Source: SHZL01 sp031362985 (GTDB lineage Bacteria > Pseudomonadota > Gammaproteobacteria > Xanthomonadales > SZUA-36). From it: 64,000 nt of DNA. The notes under the pieces are model-generated. The model saw nothing but the letters and a program-made list of their open reading frames with translations. It ran no database searches and was not told where the DNA came from. The DNA lies in assembly GCA_031362985.1 (NCBI GenBank), contig JANLTO010000179.1, positions 1 through 64,000 of the forward strand, given 5' to 3'. The position numbers and the translations under genes are program-made. This document shows, piece by piece, positions 24,085 to 32,725 of this stretch (positions are counted from its first letter, which is position 1; every line of letters begins with the position of its first letter).

Positions 24085-24828
24085 ATGACAACCGCACACA
24101 TCACCCGCCCTTTGTTCAAGCCTTTGCGCACGAACTTGTGTTTTTGTGGCAGTGGCCAGACTTTCAAGTCCTGCTGTGGTTCGACGAGTGAACCTCGCAA
24201 ACCACCACACGGCGTGCATGTCATTCCAAACTTCCTTCCACCGCAAACCTGCATGCACTGGACCAGCTACCTTGATTCACGACACAGTAGCCCGCTCGCA
24301 GTGCATAGCCTGAACGAAACCGAGCATTTACATCTTGCCATCGAACGGGTTTCCGGCCGCGTCACCGACAAAGTCGAACAAGGCAGCCTGGAAAGCATCA
24401 TCACCGGGGTTGTAGCACAGGCTTTCAGAAAGCCGATTGCCGCCGTGATGAACCGCCAAATCCAGTGGTTTGAGAAGCCTCAGGTGCTCCGTTACGAGCC
24501 CGGTGGCTTGTACGGCCCCCATGCTGACAGCGATCAGTACATTGCCAATGCAAGGCACTGGCGCAAGGTCATTGATCGCGACGTCAGCCTGCTGCTCTAC
24601 CTGAACCAGGAATTCGCAGGCGGCGAGCTGAATTTTCGCCAGTTCAACTACACGTACCGCCCACGAACCGGCGATCTTTTGTGTTTTCCATCAGGTGGCC
24701 ATTACGCCCACGAGGCCTTGCCGGTGAAAAGCGGTACCCGCTACGTGGTTGTCAGTTGGGCGGCATATCGTGATGAACCCAAGGTACTTAAGTCAAGGCC
24801 ATCGGAAAGTATTGACCTCGACCCATGA
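24085..24828 (+). CDS. SEC-C zinc-motif prolyl-4-hydroxylase-like 2OG/Fe(II) oxygenase (1)
   Basis: 247 residues from the ATG at 24085. An N-terminal SEC-C zinc motif (C19, C21, C30, C31 in LCFCGSGQTFKSCCG) is followed by a P4Hc oxygenase domain. Iron ligands are His146/Asp148 (GPHADSD) and His209, with Arg219 (GTRYVVVSW) for 2-oxoglutarate. SEC-C motifs bind protein partners such as SecB or ribosomal components; P4Hc enzymes hydroxylate prolines or other residues in proteins. The combination suggests a partner-targeted protein hydroxylase (inference). A paralogue with the same architecture is at 31960-32697 on the other side of the oxidase operon. It converges on the K+ channel gene. Confidence 0.85.
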   Translation: MTTAHITRPLFKPLRTNLCFCGSGQTFKSCCGSTSEPRKPPHGVHVIPNFLPPQTCMHWTSYLDSRHSSPLAVHSLNETEHLHLAIERVSGRVTDKVEQGSLESIITGVVAQAFRKPIAAVMNRQIQWFEKPQVLRYEPGGLYGPHADSDQYIANARHWRKVIDRDVSLLLYLNQEFAGGELNFRQFNYTYRPRTGDLLCFPSGGHYAHEALPVKSGTRYVVVSWAAYRDEPKVLKSRPSESIDLDP

Positions 24829-24833
24829 AGGCC

Positions 24834-24857
24834 ATCCCCAAGGGCAGACCTTGGGAT
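24834..24857. terminator. Hairpin between convergent genes
   Basis: ATCCCCAAGG (24834-24843) pairs with CCTTGGGAT (24849-24857) with one bulged C and a 5-base loop. It lies between the ends of the SEC-C oxygenase and the K+ channel genes. No clear T-run follows in either direction, so it is a candidate only. Confidence 0.45.
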
Positions 24858-25297
24858 CAACGAACATTCCAGCTGCGTTGCATTTCAAGATACAGGAAAG
24901 AGGCCGTCCAGGTGATCAGCACCATGCCGGTCAACGCCTCAATACCGGTCAGATGCCGCATATCACCAATGGGCTGAATATCACCAAATCCCAATGTCGT
25001 GTACACGGTAAATGAGAAATATCCACACGCCACCAGAGATCCATCGAAACCTCCTTCCAGGTGGCCCCAGGTTTTTGCATCAAGCAACACATAATAGGCC
25101 AACGCAAAAACCCAGACTTCCACGACGTGGGCTAGCAGCGCACCAAAAACACCGACGACGATACGCCGCCGGTGCTTCATGTGTATGCGCGGCAGCATGG
25201 TCGTGAGGAAAGACAGGACTTCGTAATGGAAGGTCACCACGAACGCTATAACCAGGCTGAAAACCCCAATGGTGGTCAGCATTTCCAGTCCGAACAT
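24857..25297 (-). CDS. Two-TM potassium channel-like protein
   Basis: 146 residues with an N-terminal TM segment (about 6-26), a central pair and a pore loop TVYTTLGFGDIQP, a variant of the K+ selectivity filter TVGYGD. A final TM helix (about 118-138) follows. This fits the bacterial two-TM Ion_trans_2 channels, with an extra N-terminal helix. No cytosolic RCK domain is encoded. It is the last gene of the cytochrome oxidase operon, 23 bp after subunit IV, so it may help to balance charge during proton pumping; that link is inference. Confidence 0.78.
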   Translation of the reverse strand: MFGLEMLTTIGVFSLVIAFVVTFHYEVLSFLTTMLPRIHMKHRRRIVVGVFGALLAHVVEVWVFALAYYVLLDAKTWGHLEGGFDGSLVACGYFSFTVYTTLGFGDIQPIGDMRHLTGIEALTGMVLITWTASFLYLEMQRSWNVR

Positions 25298-25320
25298 CAG
25301 GCATTACCTTCAAACAGGGA

Positions 25321-25668
25321 TTATTGGTGCGGAGCGATGATTTCCGCTGCAGGTCCGAAGGCAGCCAGCCTGGCCAGGAATGTGTAATCACCTTCAATCG
25401 CCATAAGGCCGATAAACACTGTAAGACATAGTGGTGGCACAAGGATGGCGTAGATCAGCGCCAACCGTTCCCAGGCCATGTGCATGAACACCGCTACGAT
25501 GAATCCAGCCTTAAGGAACATGAACAGCAGGATCAGTGACCAGCGCAAGCCACCTTCCAGCTGAAAATAGTCAACTGCATAGGAAAACCCGCTGAGGATG
25601 AACAGCAACCCCCATACCCAGAAATAGATACTTAGTGGATGTTGCTGGTGGCCTTCTGATTGAGCCAT
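25321..25668 (-). CDS. Cytochrome c oxidase subunit IV
   Basis: 115 residues with three TM helices (IYFWVWGLLFILSGFSYAV, LILLFMFLKAGFIVAVFMHM, LIYAILVPPLCLTVFIGL). The KAGFIVAVFMHMxWE stretch is the family hallmark of prokaryotic subunit IV (CtaF/CoxD/CyoD-like). It is a small accessory subunit of the heme-copper oxidase in the inner membrane. It is 47 bp downstream of the subunit III gene. Confidence 0.88.
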   Translation of the reverse strand: MAQSEGHQQHPLSIYFWVWGLLFILSGFSYAVDYFQLEGGLRWSLILLFMFLKAGFIVAVFMHMAWERLALIYAILVPPLCLTVFIGLMAIEGDYTFLARLAAFGPAAEIIAPHQ

Positions 25669-25715
25669 TTCAAATTACTCCGCTTGAATCGTTGTCCAAA
25701 ACCAGGTGACCCGTG

Positions 25716-26411
25716 TCACCACAGATAGAAAAAAGCAAAAATGAACACCCACACCAGGTCAACGAAATGCCAGTAAAGCCCGGCGATTTCGACGGTTTCG
25801 TAATTCCCGCCTTTTTTCCGGTCGTAATAGCCGGACCCAACCCGGTAAGCAACGACGCTCAGGTAGATGACACCGGCAGAAACATGCATACCGTGGAAGC
25901 CGGTAATCATGAAGAAAGATGCTCCAAACTGCGCCGCCCCCATTGGATTCCCCCATGGGCGCACTCCTTCCTCCATGATCAGCTTGGTCCACTCAAAGGC
26001 CTGCATGCTCACGAAAGTCGCACCCAGCAAGGCGGTCGCAATCATCAGCATCACGGTGACTTTCTTGTTCTTGCGATAACCGAAATTCACTGCCAGCGCC
26101 ATGGTGCCGCTGGAGGTGATCAACACAAAGGTCATAATGGCGATCAGGATCAGTGGAATCGGCTCGCCGCCAAATGAAAGAGCAAATACCTCACTGGGAT
26201 TCGGCCATGGGACCGTGGTGCTGATGCGCACGGTCATGTAACTGATCAGGAAACAGGAAAAAATGAAGGTGTCGCTGAGCAGGAATATCCACATCATGGC
26301 CTTGCCCCAAGGCACCTGGAAAGCCTGCTTGTCGCTCGAAATATCCGCAACCACGCCGACGTTTCCACTCGGGGTTGCAGTTACCGCTACCGCCATTGCT
26401 TCATGTGTCAT
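25716..26411 (-). CDS. ctaE: Cytochrome c oxidase subunit III (paralogue 1)
   Basis: 231 residues, seven hydrophobic segments. The hallmarks WGKAMMWIFLLSDTFIFSCFLISYM, the helix with FEWTKLI, the ITGFHGMHVSAGVIYL histidines and YWHFVDLVWVFIFAFFYLW are all typical of subunit III. It stabilises subunit I and proton uptake in the aa3 oxidase. A second, more diverged subunit III gene lies directly upstream in the operon, which is unusual. Confidence 0.92.
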   Translation of the reverse strand: MTHEAMAVAVTATPSGNVGVVADISSDKQAFQVPWGKAMMWIFLLSDTFIFSCFLISYMTVRISTTVPWPNPSEVFALSFGGEPIPLILIAIMTFVLITSSGTMALAVNFGYRKNKKVTVMLMIATALLGATFVSMQAFEWTKLIMEEGVRPWGNPMGAAQFGASFFMITGFHGMHVSAGVIYLSVVAYRVGSGYYDRKKGGNYETVEIAGLYWHFVDLVWVFIFAFFYLW

Positions 26412-26450
26412 GCCCGTTCCCTCATTTGCAATTTCCCTCGTGTATTTTTT

Positions 26451-27077
26451 TCAACTGCTCAGCAGCAGGTAAAACAATACTGCCCACACCAATAGCAGGA
26501 AATGCCAGTAGGTGGCACACAGGCCAATACGTCCCGGTAGAGCCGCATCATCCGGATCAATAAATGCGGTTCGCAGGGCCTTGAACAGGAACCACATGCC
26601 GCCCAGCAGGTGGGCAGCATGGATCGCGGTAAACATGTAGAAATATGCGTTAGCCGGATTTCCTGCGGCATAAAGGCCCGCAGCAATCATTAGCTTCCAG
26701 GCATAGGCCTGCCCCGCAATAAACAATAAAGAGAACAGGGTTGCGGCCACCAATTCATTGCGCACTCCCGCATCCGCACCGCCAAGCTTGCTTCTCAGCG
26801 CAGCTTTACTGGCCAACTGCAAGGCAAGGCTGGCCAGAAGCAAAATTCCGGTGTTGAACCATAAAATTCCAGGTTCGGACACAGCGATCCAGTCGGGATA
26901 GCCAGCGCGCATCTGGTGGGAAATACTGAACAGGAAAAACAAACTGGTAATCACGCCAAGAAACAGGTAGAGGCCCGTGCGGCCAGCCGGCCGGCCCACA
27001 GCATTGCCACCGTGTATCCCATCCATTTCCCCGGCATGCTCCCAGGGCTTGGCCAGCAATCGCTGCAATATTCTCAA
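26451..27077 (-). CDS. Cytochrome c oxidase subunit III-like protein (paralogue 2)
   Basis: 208 residues with subunit III hallmarks: GLYLFLGVITSLFFLFS, GQAYAWKLMIAAGLYAAG, FTAIHAAHLLGGMWFL and CATYWHFLLLVWAVLFYLLL. The start is a TTG overlapping the ctaD stop (TTGA at 27074-27077) with GAGGGTG before it; an ATG at 27026 would remove 17 polar residues and also has a GGGGA nearby. It is shorter and less conserved than the neighbouring CtaE. It could be a second isoform, or one half of a pair that together replace a single subunit. Confidence 0.85.
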   Translation of the reverse strand: MRILQRLLAKPWEHAGEMDGIHGGNAVGRPAGRTGLYLFLGVITSLFFLFSISHQMRAGYPDWIAVSEPGILWFNTGILLLASLALQLASKAALRSKLGGADAGVRNELVAATLFSLLFIAGQAYAWKLMIAAGLYAAGNPANAYFYMFTAIHAAHLLGGMWFLFKALRTAFIDPDDAALPGRIGLCATYWHFLLLVWAVLFYLLLSS

Positions 27078-28855
27078 GAGTGGTCACCCTCGCGACCGTC
27101 GTACTTACTGCCAGCCTCTTTGGGAACATCCTCCGGCGCCATGGTCTGGGGGATAAAATCCTGTGCAGCTCCTGGCACGCTGTAATCGTAAGCCCAACGA
27201 TAAACCACCGGCAGGTCCGGCCCCCAGTTGCCGTGCACAGGTGGAGTTTGCGGTGTCTGCCATTCCAGCGTAGTGGCGTTCCACGGGTTGCCTCCGGCAG
27301 GCTTGCCGTGCTTGCGACTCCAGGCCAGGTTGAACAGGAATATCAGCTGCGACAAGGCAACAAACAGGGCAGCTATGGAAATGCCTGCGTTCATGGCTTG
27401 CGCAGAATCCGGGATGAACGAGGTATCCCCCATGGCGTAATAGCGCCGCGGCAGGCCCAATATTCCGAGATAGTGCATTGGCAGGTAAATGGCGTACGTC
27501 CCGAACAGGGTGCACCAGAAGTGTATCCGGCCAAGCCGGTCATCGAGCATGCGACCGGTCATCTTGGGATACCAGTGGTAGATCGAGCCAAAAATCACCA
27601 GGATCGGCGATACGCCCATCACCATGTGGAAATGCCCAACAATGAAATAACTATCGGACAACGGCATGTCGACGGCCACGTTACCCAGGAACAGCCCGGT
27701 GATGCCGCCATTGATAAAGGTAAATATGAAGCCGATCACGAACAGCATAGGGACGGTAAGGTGTATGTTGCCGCGCCACAGGGTCAGCACCCAGTTATAA
27801 ACTTTCAAGGCAGTTGGAATGGCGATGATCAAAGTCGTGGTGGCGAAAAAGAAACCAAAATACGGGTTCATGCCGCTGACATACATATGGTGAGCCCATA
27901 CCACGAAGGAGATCACGCCAATCGAGAGGATCGCCCAAACCATCATTCTGTACCCGAATATATTCTTGCGGGCATGCACAGCCACCAGGTCTGATATCAC
28001 GCCAAAAGCGGGCAAGGCGACGATATACACCTCAGGATGACCAAAGAACCAGAACAAGTGCTGGAACAAAATCGGGCTGCCTCCGGCATGCCTGGATTCC
28101 TCCCCCATGGAGAGCATGGCCGGCTGAAAGAAACTGGTGCCTACCAACGCATCGAGCAGCAACATGATGCCGGACACCAACAAGGCGGGAAATGCCAGCA
28201 ATCCCAGCACGGTCGCGGTAAAAATGCCCCATACGGCTAAAGGCATGCGCATCATGGTCATGCCGCGACACCTGGCCTGCAGTACCGTGGTCACATAGTT
28301 AAGACCACCCATGGTGAATGCCACGATGAACAACACCAGGGAAATCAGCATCATCACGATGCCGCCCCCGACCCCGGGCGTGCCCGGCATTACCGACTGG
28401 GGCGGATACAGCGTCCACCCGGCACCCGTTGGTCCGCCGGAAATGAAGAAACTGGAACACAGCACCAGCACAGAAAGAAGATAAACCCAGTAACTGAGCA
28501 TGTTCATATACGGGAACACCATGTCCCGTGCACCGCACATCAATGGAATCAGATAATTGCCAAAACCACCCAACAACAAAGCAGTGAGCAAATAGATCAC
28601 CATGATCATGCCGTGCATGGTGATGGCCTGGTAATACTCACTCGGGGTGATAAAAGAAAACGTGTCCGGAAACCCAAGCTGCAAGCGCATACCCAGGCTG
28701 AGCACCAGGGCTACCAGTCCAACCGCAATGGCCGTCAGGGAATACTGGATTGCAATGACTTTATGGTCCTGACTCCAGATGTACTTGGTGACGAAAGTCT
28801 GGGGGTCATGCAGATGTTGCTCATGATCCCGGTCCGCAATTGCCACATATGCCAT
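27074..28855 (-). CDS. ctaD: Cytochrome c oxidase subunit I
   Basis: 593 residues with twelve or more TM helices. Heme a and a3/CuB ligands lie in ITMHGMIMV, WFFGHPEVYIVALPAFG (CuB His and the Tyr crosslink), VWAHHMYVSGMNP and GHFHMVMG. It is the catalytic oxygen-reducing and proton-pumping subunit in the inner membrane. The HPEVY pattern, with Tyr retained, indicates an A-type enzyme; no B- or C-type features. It overlaps the downstream subunit III gene by 4 bp. Confidence 0.96.
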   Translation of the reverse strand: MAYVAIADRDHEQHLHDPQTFVTKYIWSQDHKVIAIQYSLTAIAVGLVALVLSLGMRLQLGFPDTFSFITPSEYYQAITMHGMIMVIYLLTALLLGGFGNYLIPLMCGARDMVFPYMNMLSYWVYLLSVLVLCSSFFISGGPTGAGWTLYPPQSVMPGTPGVGGGIVMMLISLVLFIVAFTMGGLNYVTTVLQARCRGMTMMRMPLAVWGIFTATVLGLLAFPALLVSGIMLLLDALVGTSFFQPAMLSMGEESRHAGGSPILFQHLFWFFGHPEVYIVALPAFGVISDLVAVHARKNIFGYRMMVWAILSIGVISFVVWAHHMYVSGMNPYFGFFFATTTLIIAIPTALKVYNWVLTLWRGNIHLTVPMLFVIGFIFTFINGGITGLFLGNVAVDMPLSDSYFIVGHFHMVMGVSPILVIFGSIYHWYPKMTGRMLDDRLGRIHFWCTLFGTYAIYLPMHYLGILGLPRRYYAMGDTSFIPDSAQAMNAGISIAALFVALSQLIFLFNLAWSRKHGKPAGGNPWNATTLEWQTPQTPPVHGNWGPDLPVVYRWAYDYSVPGAAQDFIPQTMAPEDVPKEAGSKYDGREGDHS

Positions 28856-28937
28856 CAGACTACGCTCCTGTTCATTAAGCCCGACGCGGGCCGCAATTCT
28901 TCACTGTACACCTGCCATTAACGAGACTTGGCCGTCG

Positions 28938-30293
28938 TCACTGCAACTGGTTGATATAAGCCACGGTGTCGTTGATGGACTGGTCATCACGCAATACCCC
29001 GCTGACCAGGCTCATTTGCTTGCCGTAAAGATCGGCAGGATGAGCACCGCGAATACCCTGCTTGTAGTTTTGCAACTGCCTCACCAGGTACCAGTCATTC
29101 ACCTTGCTCAGCCGCGGGGCGCTCATCGACCATATGCCCTGCCCGCCGGCACCGTGACAGGCCTGGCAGGTGACATAGAAGCTCTCGCCCCGCTTTGCAT
29201 CTCCATTAACTGTTGCTGGCGGGAGGAAGTCGGGTAAGGACGCAATATAAGCCGCAACATTGGCTATCGCTCCGTCATCCGCCAGGGTTGCCGCCATGGG
29301 CGCCATTTGCATGCCAAAAGCATCGTTTGGGTCAGCACCTCTCAAGCCGTGTTTGAAATTCCTCAATTGGCGCTGCAGATACCATTCCGCCTGGCCGGCA
29401 AGCTTGGGGGCATTGAGCAGGATATTGCCTTCGCCCTGGGCTCCATGACAGGCGCTGCACACCGCGAACTGGGCTTGCCCTATGGCCGCATTTGGCGCAG
29501 CCCTGGCCTGTACTTCGGCAAAAGTCGGGTAACTGGCAAGCCACTGGTCAAAGGCAGCCGGTTCTTCCACCACCACCGCGCCGCGCATGGCAAAATGCCC
29601 GATACCACACAATTCCTGGCATAAAATGTCGTACCGCCCGGCCAATGTCGGCGTAGCCCACACGTACGGCGTCATGCCCGGCACCAGATCCATTTTTACG
29701 CGAAACTCGGGCACGGTAAAGTTATGCAACACGTCCTTGGAGCGCAGGATGAACTTGTAGGGAAAGTTCAGCGGCAAGTGCAATTCTCCGCTAACAACCA
29801 GGACATCATCCGCCCCGGCCGGATCATCCGCCTTGAGCCCCAGCGGGTTGGCAGGGTTCATTTCTTCGATATCCACCTGCCCCAGCACGCCGTCCTCACC
29901 CGGGAAGCGGAAACTCCAGTTCCATTGCTGACCGACCACTTCTACTTCCCTGGCATCGTCCGGCACGGTCACTATGCGGTTCCACGCCCAAAGGCCTGGT
30001 GCCAGCATGCCAATCACGCCGACGGTGGTGATGGCAGTCAGCCACCATTCCATTTTGTGACTCTCCGGCTCGTAGTGCGCTTTGAGCCCTTCCCTGTGGC
30101 GATACCGGATGATGACCCAGATGAGGAACCCATTGAGAACGACAAAAACAACGCCGGTAATCCAGAAGGTGATGATCAGGGTGTCATCCAGTGAACCCCA
30201 ATCCGCCGCAAGAGGAGTAAGCCACCAGGGGCTCATAAAATGAAAAATAAGGGTGCCAATGACCAGTACGAGAATTCCGATCGCAATTGCCAT
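28938..30293 (-). CDS. ctaC: Cytochrome c oxidase subunit II fused to two cytochrome c domains
   Basis: 451 residues. After two TM helices (about 2-22 and 40-62, plus one near 90-105) comes the cupredoxin domain with CuA ligands HNFTVPEFRV and CQELCGIGHFAM (near 220). Two tandem cytochrome c domains follow, with heme motifs CSACH (near 278) and CQACH (near 376), each with a methionine ligand region (MAPMAATL; MSLVSGVL). Thus electrons can enter directly through covalently attached hemes, as in caa3 and cbaa-type oxidases. AAGGATAAACAGAT precedes the ATG. Confidence 0.93.
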   Translation of the reverse strand: MAIAIGILVLVIGTLIFHFMSPWWLTPLAADWGSLDDTLIITFWITGVVFVVLNGFLIWVIIRYRHREGLKAHYEPESHKMEWWLTAITTVGVIGMLAPGLWAWNRIVTVPDDAREVEVVGQQWNWSFRFPGEDGVLGQVDIEEMNPANPLGLKADDPAGADDVLVVSGELHLPLNFPYKFILRSKDVLHNFTVPEFRVKMDLVPGMTPYVWATPTLAGRYDILCQELCGIGHFAMRGAVVVEEPAAFDQWLASYPTFAEVQARAAPNAAIGQAQFAVCSACHGAQGEGNILLNAPKLAGQAEWYLQRQLRNFKHGLRGADPNDAFGMQMAPMAATLADDGAIANVAAYIASLPDFLPPATVNGDAKRGESFYVTCQACHGAGGQGIWSMSAPRLSKVNDWYLVRQLQNYKQGIRGAHPADLYGKQMSLVSGVLRDDQSINDTVAYINQLQ

Positions 30294-30318
30294 ATCTGTT
30301 TATCCTTGGATCAACTGG

Positions 30319-30885
30319 TTATTCGAACGCACTTTCCTGTTTACTCCGGCGTCGCCGGCGTTCCACACTGCTAAACGGGTTGACGAAGTGACTGTCCGTG
30401 GCCACATGAATGGCTTCCTTATGTCGCTCTTTCATCATGGCTTTGATTTTTTCACCCTGCCCTTTGCGGGCGTAGATGAGTAGCAGATATTTGCCTTCCT
30501 TGATTTCCCGATGGAATCTCCGCAGCTTGCGGTTTTCACTGTCCATGCCGGTTAATCCACCAACCCAGGCCCCGAACATGGTTGAAACCAACATCAGGAA
30601 GAAAAAGGTGATGCCGGGTACGTTGGGTCCGAACGGTTCAAATAACATGATTCCGCCAGTGGCTATAGCGCCGGCAATGAACCCAAAATTGGCGCCGATG
30701 AAACCATCACGCAGCAGATCCGTAGTTTCCAGCCAATTGCTGGAGTGAATTTTGTCTTTCTTGAGACCCTCTTCGTCCTTGGAAACAACATGCAACAGCC
30801 AGTCTTCGATTCCAACATCGTGGAGATCGTCAGAAATCTGGTGAGTACTCACCAGAGAAGGCGAAAGGTAGTACATGCATTTCAT
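30319..30885 (-). CDS. Small membrane protein at head of oxidase operon, unknown function
   Basis: 188 residues, not assigned to a named family. An N-terminal soluble domain of ~70 residues (LVSTHQISDDLHDVGIEDWLLHVVSKDEEGLK) is followed by two TM helices (about 74-97 and 101-123, both Gly/Ala-rich, with GANFGFIAGAIATGGIML) and a C-terminal basic domain ending in RRRRRSK. The arrangement resembles DUF1269-type glycine-zipper proteins (weak). It precedes ctaC by 25 bp and may be an assembly or regulatory partner of the oxidase. Two nearby ATGs (30885, 30876) are possible. Confidence 0.65.
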   Translation of the reverse strand: MKCMYYLSPSLVSTHQISDDLHDVGIEDWLLHVVSKDEEGLKKDKIHSSNWLETTDLLRDGFIGANFGFIAGAIATGGIMLFEPFGPNVPGITFFFLMLVSTMFGAWVGGLTGMDSENRKLRRFHREIKEGKYLLLIYARKGQGEKIKAMMKERHKEAIHVATDSHFVNPFSSVERRRRRSKQESAFE

Positions 30886-31196
30886 GGCTGCACCCCGGGC
30901 TGTATAGTAAGACGAATCGAATGTGGTTCTGGTTGGGACTATCCTTGGTTTTTGTAATTTTATGCCAAACTTCCGCTTGTAAGCTTGTGGCTCCCAAACC
31001 GGTCCCTTGTACCATCAGTTCCTGTGGAACTCGGGTGCGGAGGAGTTTCGCATATTTGCACAGGCTTTGAAAGTGCGGATTTTTTTCACACGGAAAGCTG
31101 CTTTGGATATGCTCGAAAGCGGTCGCCAGAGCATTCGAACGCGGTGGCTTTTCGGGTATCCTAGCCTTGGCGACTTTCATAAACGAGGACCATGAA
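30886..31196. other. 311-bp divergent intergenic region
   Basis: It separates the oxidase operon (-) from the DUF3313-like gene (+). I see no convincing gene or RNA in it. A promoter for the + gene is annotated inside it (31134-31162). The region is presumably also the promoter of the oxidase operon, but I could not pick a clear site for it. Confidence 0.5.
31134..31162 (+). promoter_or_regulatory. Candidate sigma70-like promoter of DUF3313-like gene
   Basis: TTCGAA at 31134-31139 and TATCCT at 31157-31162 are separated by 17 bp, and the ATG at 31197 lies about 34 bp downstream. Neither hexamer is a perfect consensus, so this is a suggestion. Confidence 0.4.
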
Positions 31197-31907
31197 ATGA
31201 ACAACCATACTTTCCGATCTGGATTTCTTCCCGTGCTGGCAGCCGTTCTCATGTCCGCGCCGGTTCATGCCGATGTCATTGCAAACGAGGAAGGAGCCAT
31301 TGCTGCAGTTGATGGCCTCGCTTTGGTCGAAAAAGATAGCTGGGGGGAAATTTACGCCAATCCAAACGTCGACTGGAGCGTTTATACCGAGATCCAACTG
31401 GAGGATGCCACTATTGCCTTTCGCCGCAACTGGCAACGGGACCAAAACTCAGGCGACCCGTTCAAGGTCAAGACCTCGGACGTAGAAAGCATCAAAACCC
31501 AACTATCCCAACAGTTCCGCGTTGTATTCACCGAGGAACTGACCGAGAACGGTGCTTATGTCATGAGCGCCGTGGCCGGACAGAATGTATTGACCATTAA
31601 ACCGGCGATTGTCGACCTGGATATTGCCGCCCCGGACACCAACCAGCCGGTTAACATGAAGCAGTACACCAATTCCTCCGGGGAGATGACTCTTAAGCTG
31701 GAGTTGTATGACTCGGTCACGGGTGACCTGCTTGCAACGGCCAGCGACCGCAAAATATCACCTTACCGTGGCTATCCACAATGGACTACCAGCGTTTCCA
31801 ACCGTGCTGATTCCCGCCGCATGCTGGCGCAGTGGGCGCAAAGTTTGCGCAAGAGACTGGATGAAGCCCGGGCCACAACGGCGGCTGCAGGAGCAAGTTC
31901 AGACTAG
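31197..31907 (+). CDS. Exported DUF3313-like protein
   Basis: 236 residues from the ATG at 31197, which has GAGGA upstream and gives a signal peptide (MNNHTFRSGFLPVLAAVLMSAPVHAD). The mature part (IYANPNVDWSVYTEIQLEDATIAFRRNWQR..., then FRVVFTEELTENGAYVM, LTIKPAIVDLDIAAPD, MTLKLELYDSVTGDLLA) follows the DUF3313 pattern seen in small periplasmic or lipoprotein families. No lipobox is visible. Function unknown. The SEC-C oxygenase gene follows 52 bp later on the same strand. Confidence 0.78.
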   Translation: MNNHTFRSGFLPVLAAVLMSAPVHADVIANEEGAIAAVDGLALVEKDSWGEIYANPNVDWSVYTEIQLEDATIAFRRNWQRDQNSGDPFKVKTSDVESIKTQLSQQFRVVFTEELTENGAYVMSAVAGQNVLTIKPAIVDLDIAAPDTNQPVNMKQYTNSSGEMTLKLELYDSVTGDLLATASDRKISPYRGYPQWTTSVSNRADSRRMLAQWAQSLRKRLDEARATTAAAGASSD

Positions 31908-31959
31908 GCCCTGGAGCGTCGTCAATACCAAGTCGCCGATCCAGAGTCGCCGATCCCAA

Positions 31960-32697
31960 ATGGCTGATCCGGTAAGGGAGGCATTCAAACCACAACGCAC
32001 CGACCTGTGCTTTTGCAACAGCGGGCGGAGATTCAAGTCCTGCTGTGGCAGCATGGCGGAGGAACGCGCACCGCCGTTCGGCATGCACCTTGTTCCGGCC
32101 TTCCTGGAGCGGAATATCTGCAACCAGTGGGTGGCTGAGCTCGAAAAGCAGAATCGGGAATTAGTCAGTATAGTGGATCACCACCAGTCGACGCCGGAGA
32201 AGGCGGTTCTGCGCCGGGACGAGACCAGAATCACCGAACGTGTGGAAGCGGGACCGCTGAAAGAGAAGGTCCAACAGGTGATTGGTCAGGCCGTCACTGC
32301 GATCATCGCTGACTCGACTGGACGCTTGTTTTCCTGGTTTATCGGGCCCCAGATCCTCCGCTACCAGCGGGGCGGGCGTTATGACCTGCATACGGACAGC
32401 GACCACTGGTCTGCTGCCCACGGAGCCTGGGTCAAGGGCCTGGATCGGGATATCAGCCTGCTGCTCTATCTGAATGATGATTTTACCGGTGGTGAACTGG
32501 ACTTCCCGGTGTTCAACTACAGGTACCACCCGCGCCCTGGTGACCTGCTGTTCTTCCCTTCCGATTGCCGCTACCGGCACCGGGCTAATGTGGTGCAATC
32601 CGGCGTGCGCTACGCGATCGCCAGCTGGGCCGCGTTCAGGGGTGAGCCCAGGGTACAGGCACAACGTCCTGAAAATCGCATTGATCTGGACAGTTGA
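31960..32697 (+). CDS. SEC-C zinc-motif prolyl-4-hydroxylase-like 2OG/Fe(II) oxygenase (2)
   Basis: 245 residues from the ATG at 31960 (MADPVREAFKPQRTDLCFC); a longer upstream frame is a shadow of the DUF3313-like gene. SEC-C cysteines are C17, C19, C28 and C29. Iron ligands His144/Asp146 (YDLHTDSD) and His207, and Arg217 (GVRYAIASW) are intact. It aligns along its length with the product of 24085-24828, including the closing RPEN/RPSE..IDLD residues. The gap between DUF3313 and this gene contains a short direct repeat (AGTCGCCGATCC twice). Convergent with the Asp-box gene. Confidence 0.85.
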   Translation: MADPVREAFKPQRTDLCFCNSGRRFKSCCGSMAEERAPPFGMHLVPAFLERNICNQWVAELEKQNRELVSIVDHHQSTPEKAVLRRDETRITERVEAGPLKEKVQQVIGQAVTAIIADSTGRLFSWFIGPQILRYQRGGRYDLHTDSDHWSAAHGAWVKGLDRDISLLLYLNDDFTGGELDFPVFNYRYHPRPGDLLFFPSDCRYRHRANVVQSGVRYAIASWAAFRGEPRVQAQRPENRIDLDS

Positions 32698-32725
32698 GCA
32701 GGGTCCGAAGCAACCGCATCAAAAG

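Noticed and set aside
30886..31196. Possible tRNA or small RNA in the 311-bp gap
   Set aside because: No cloverleaf with a TTCRA arm or CCA end and no strong stem followed by a T-run could be built.
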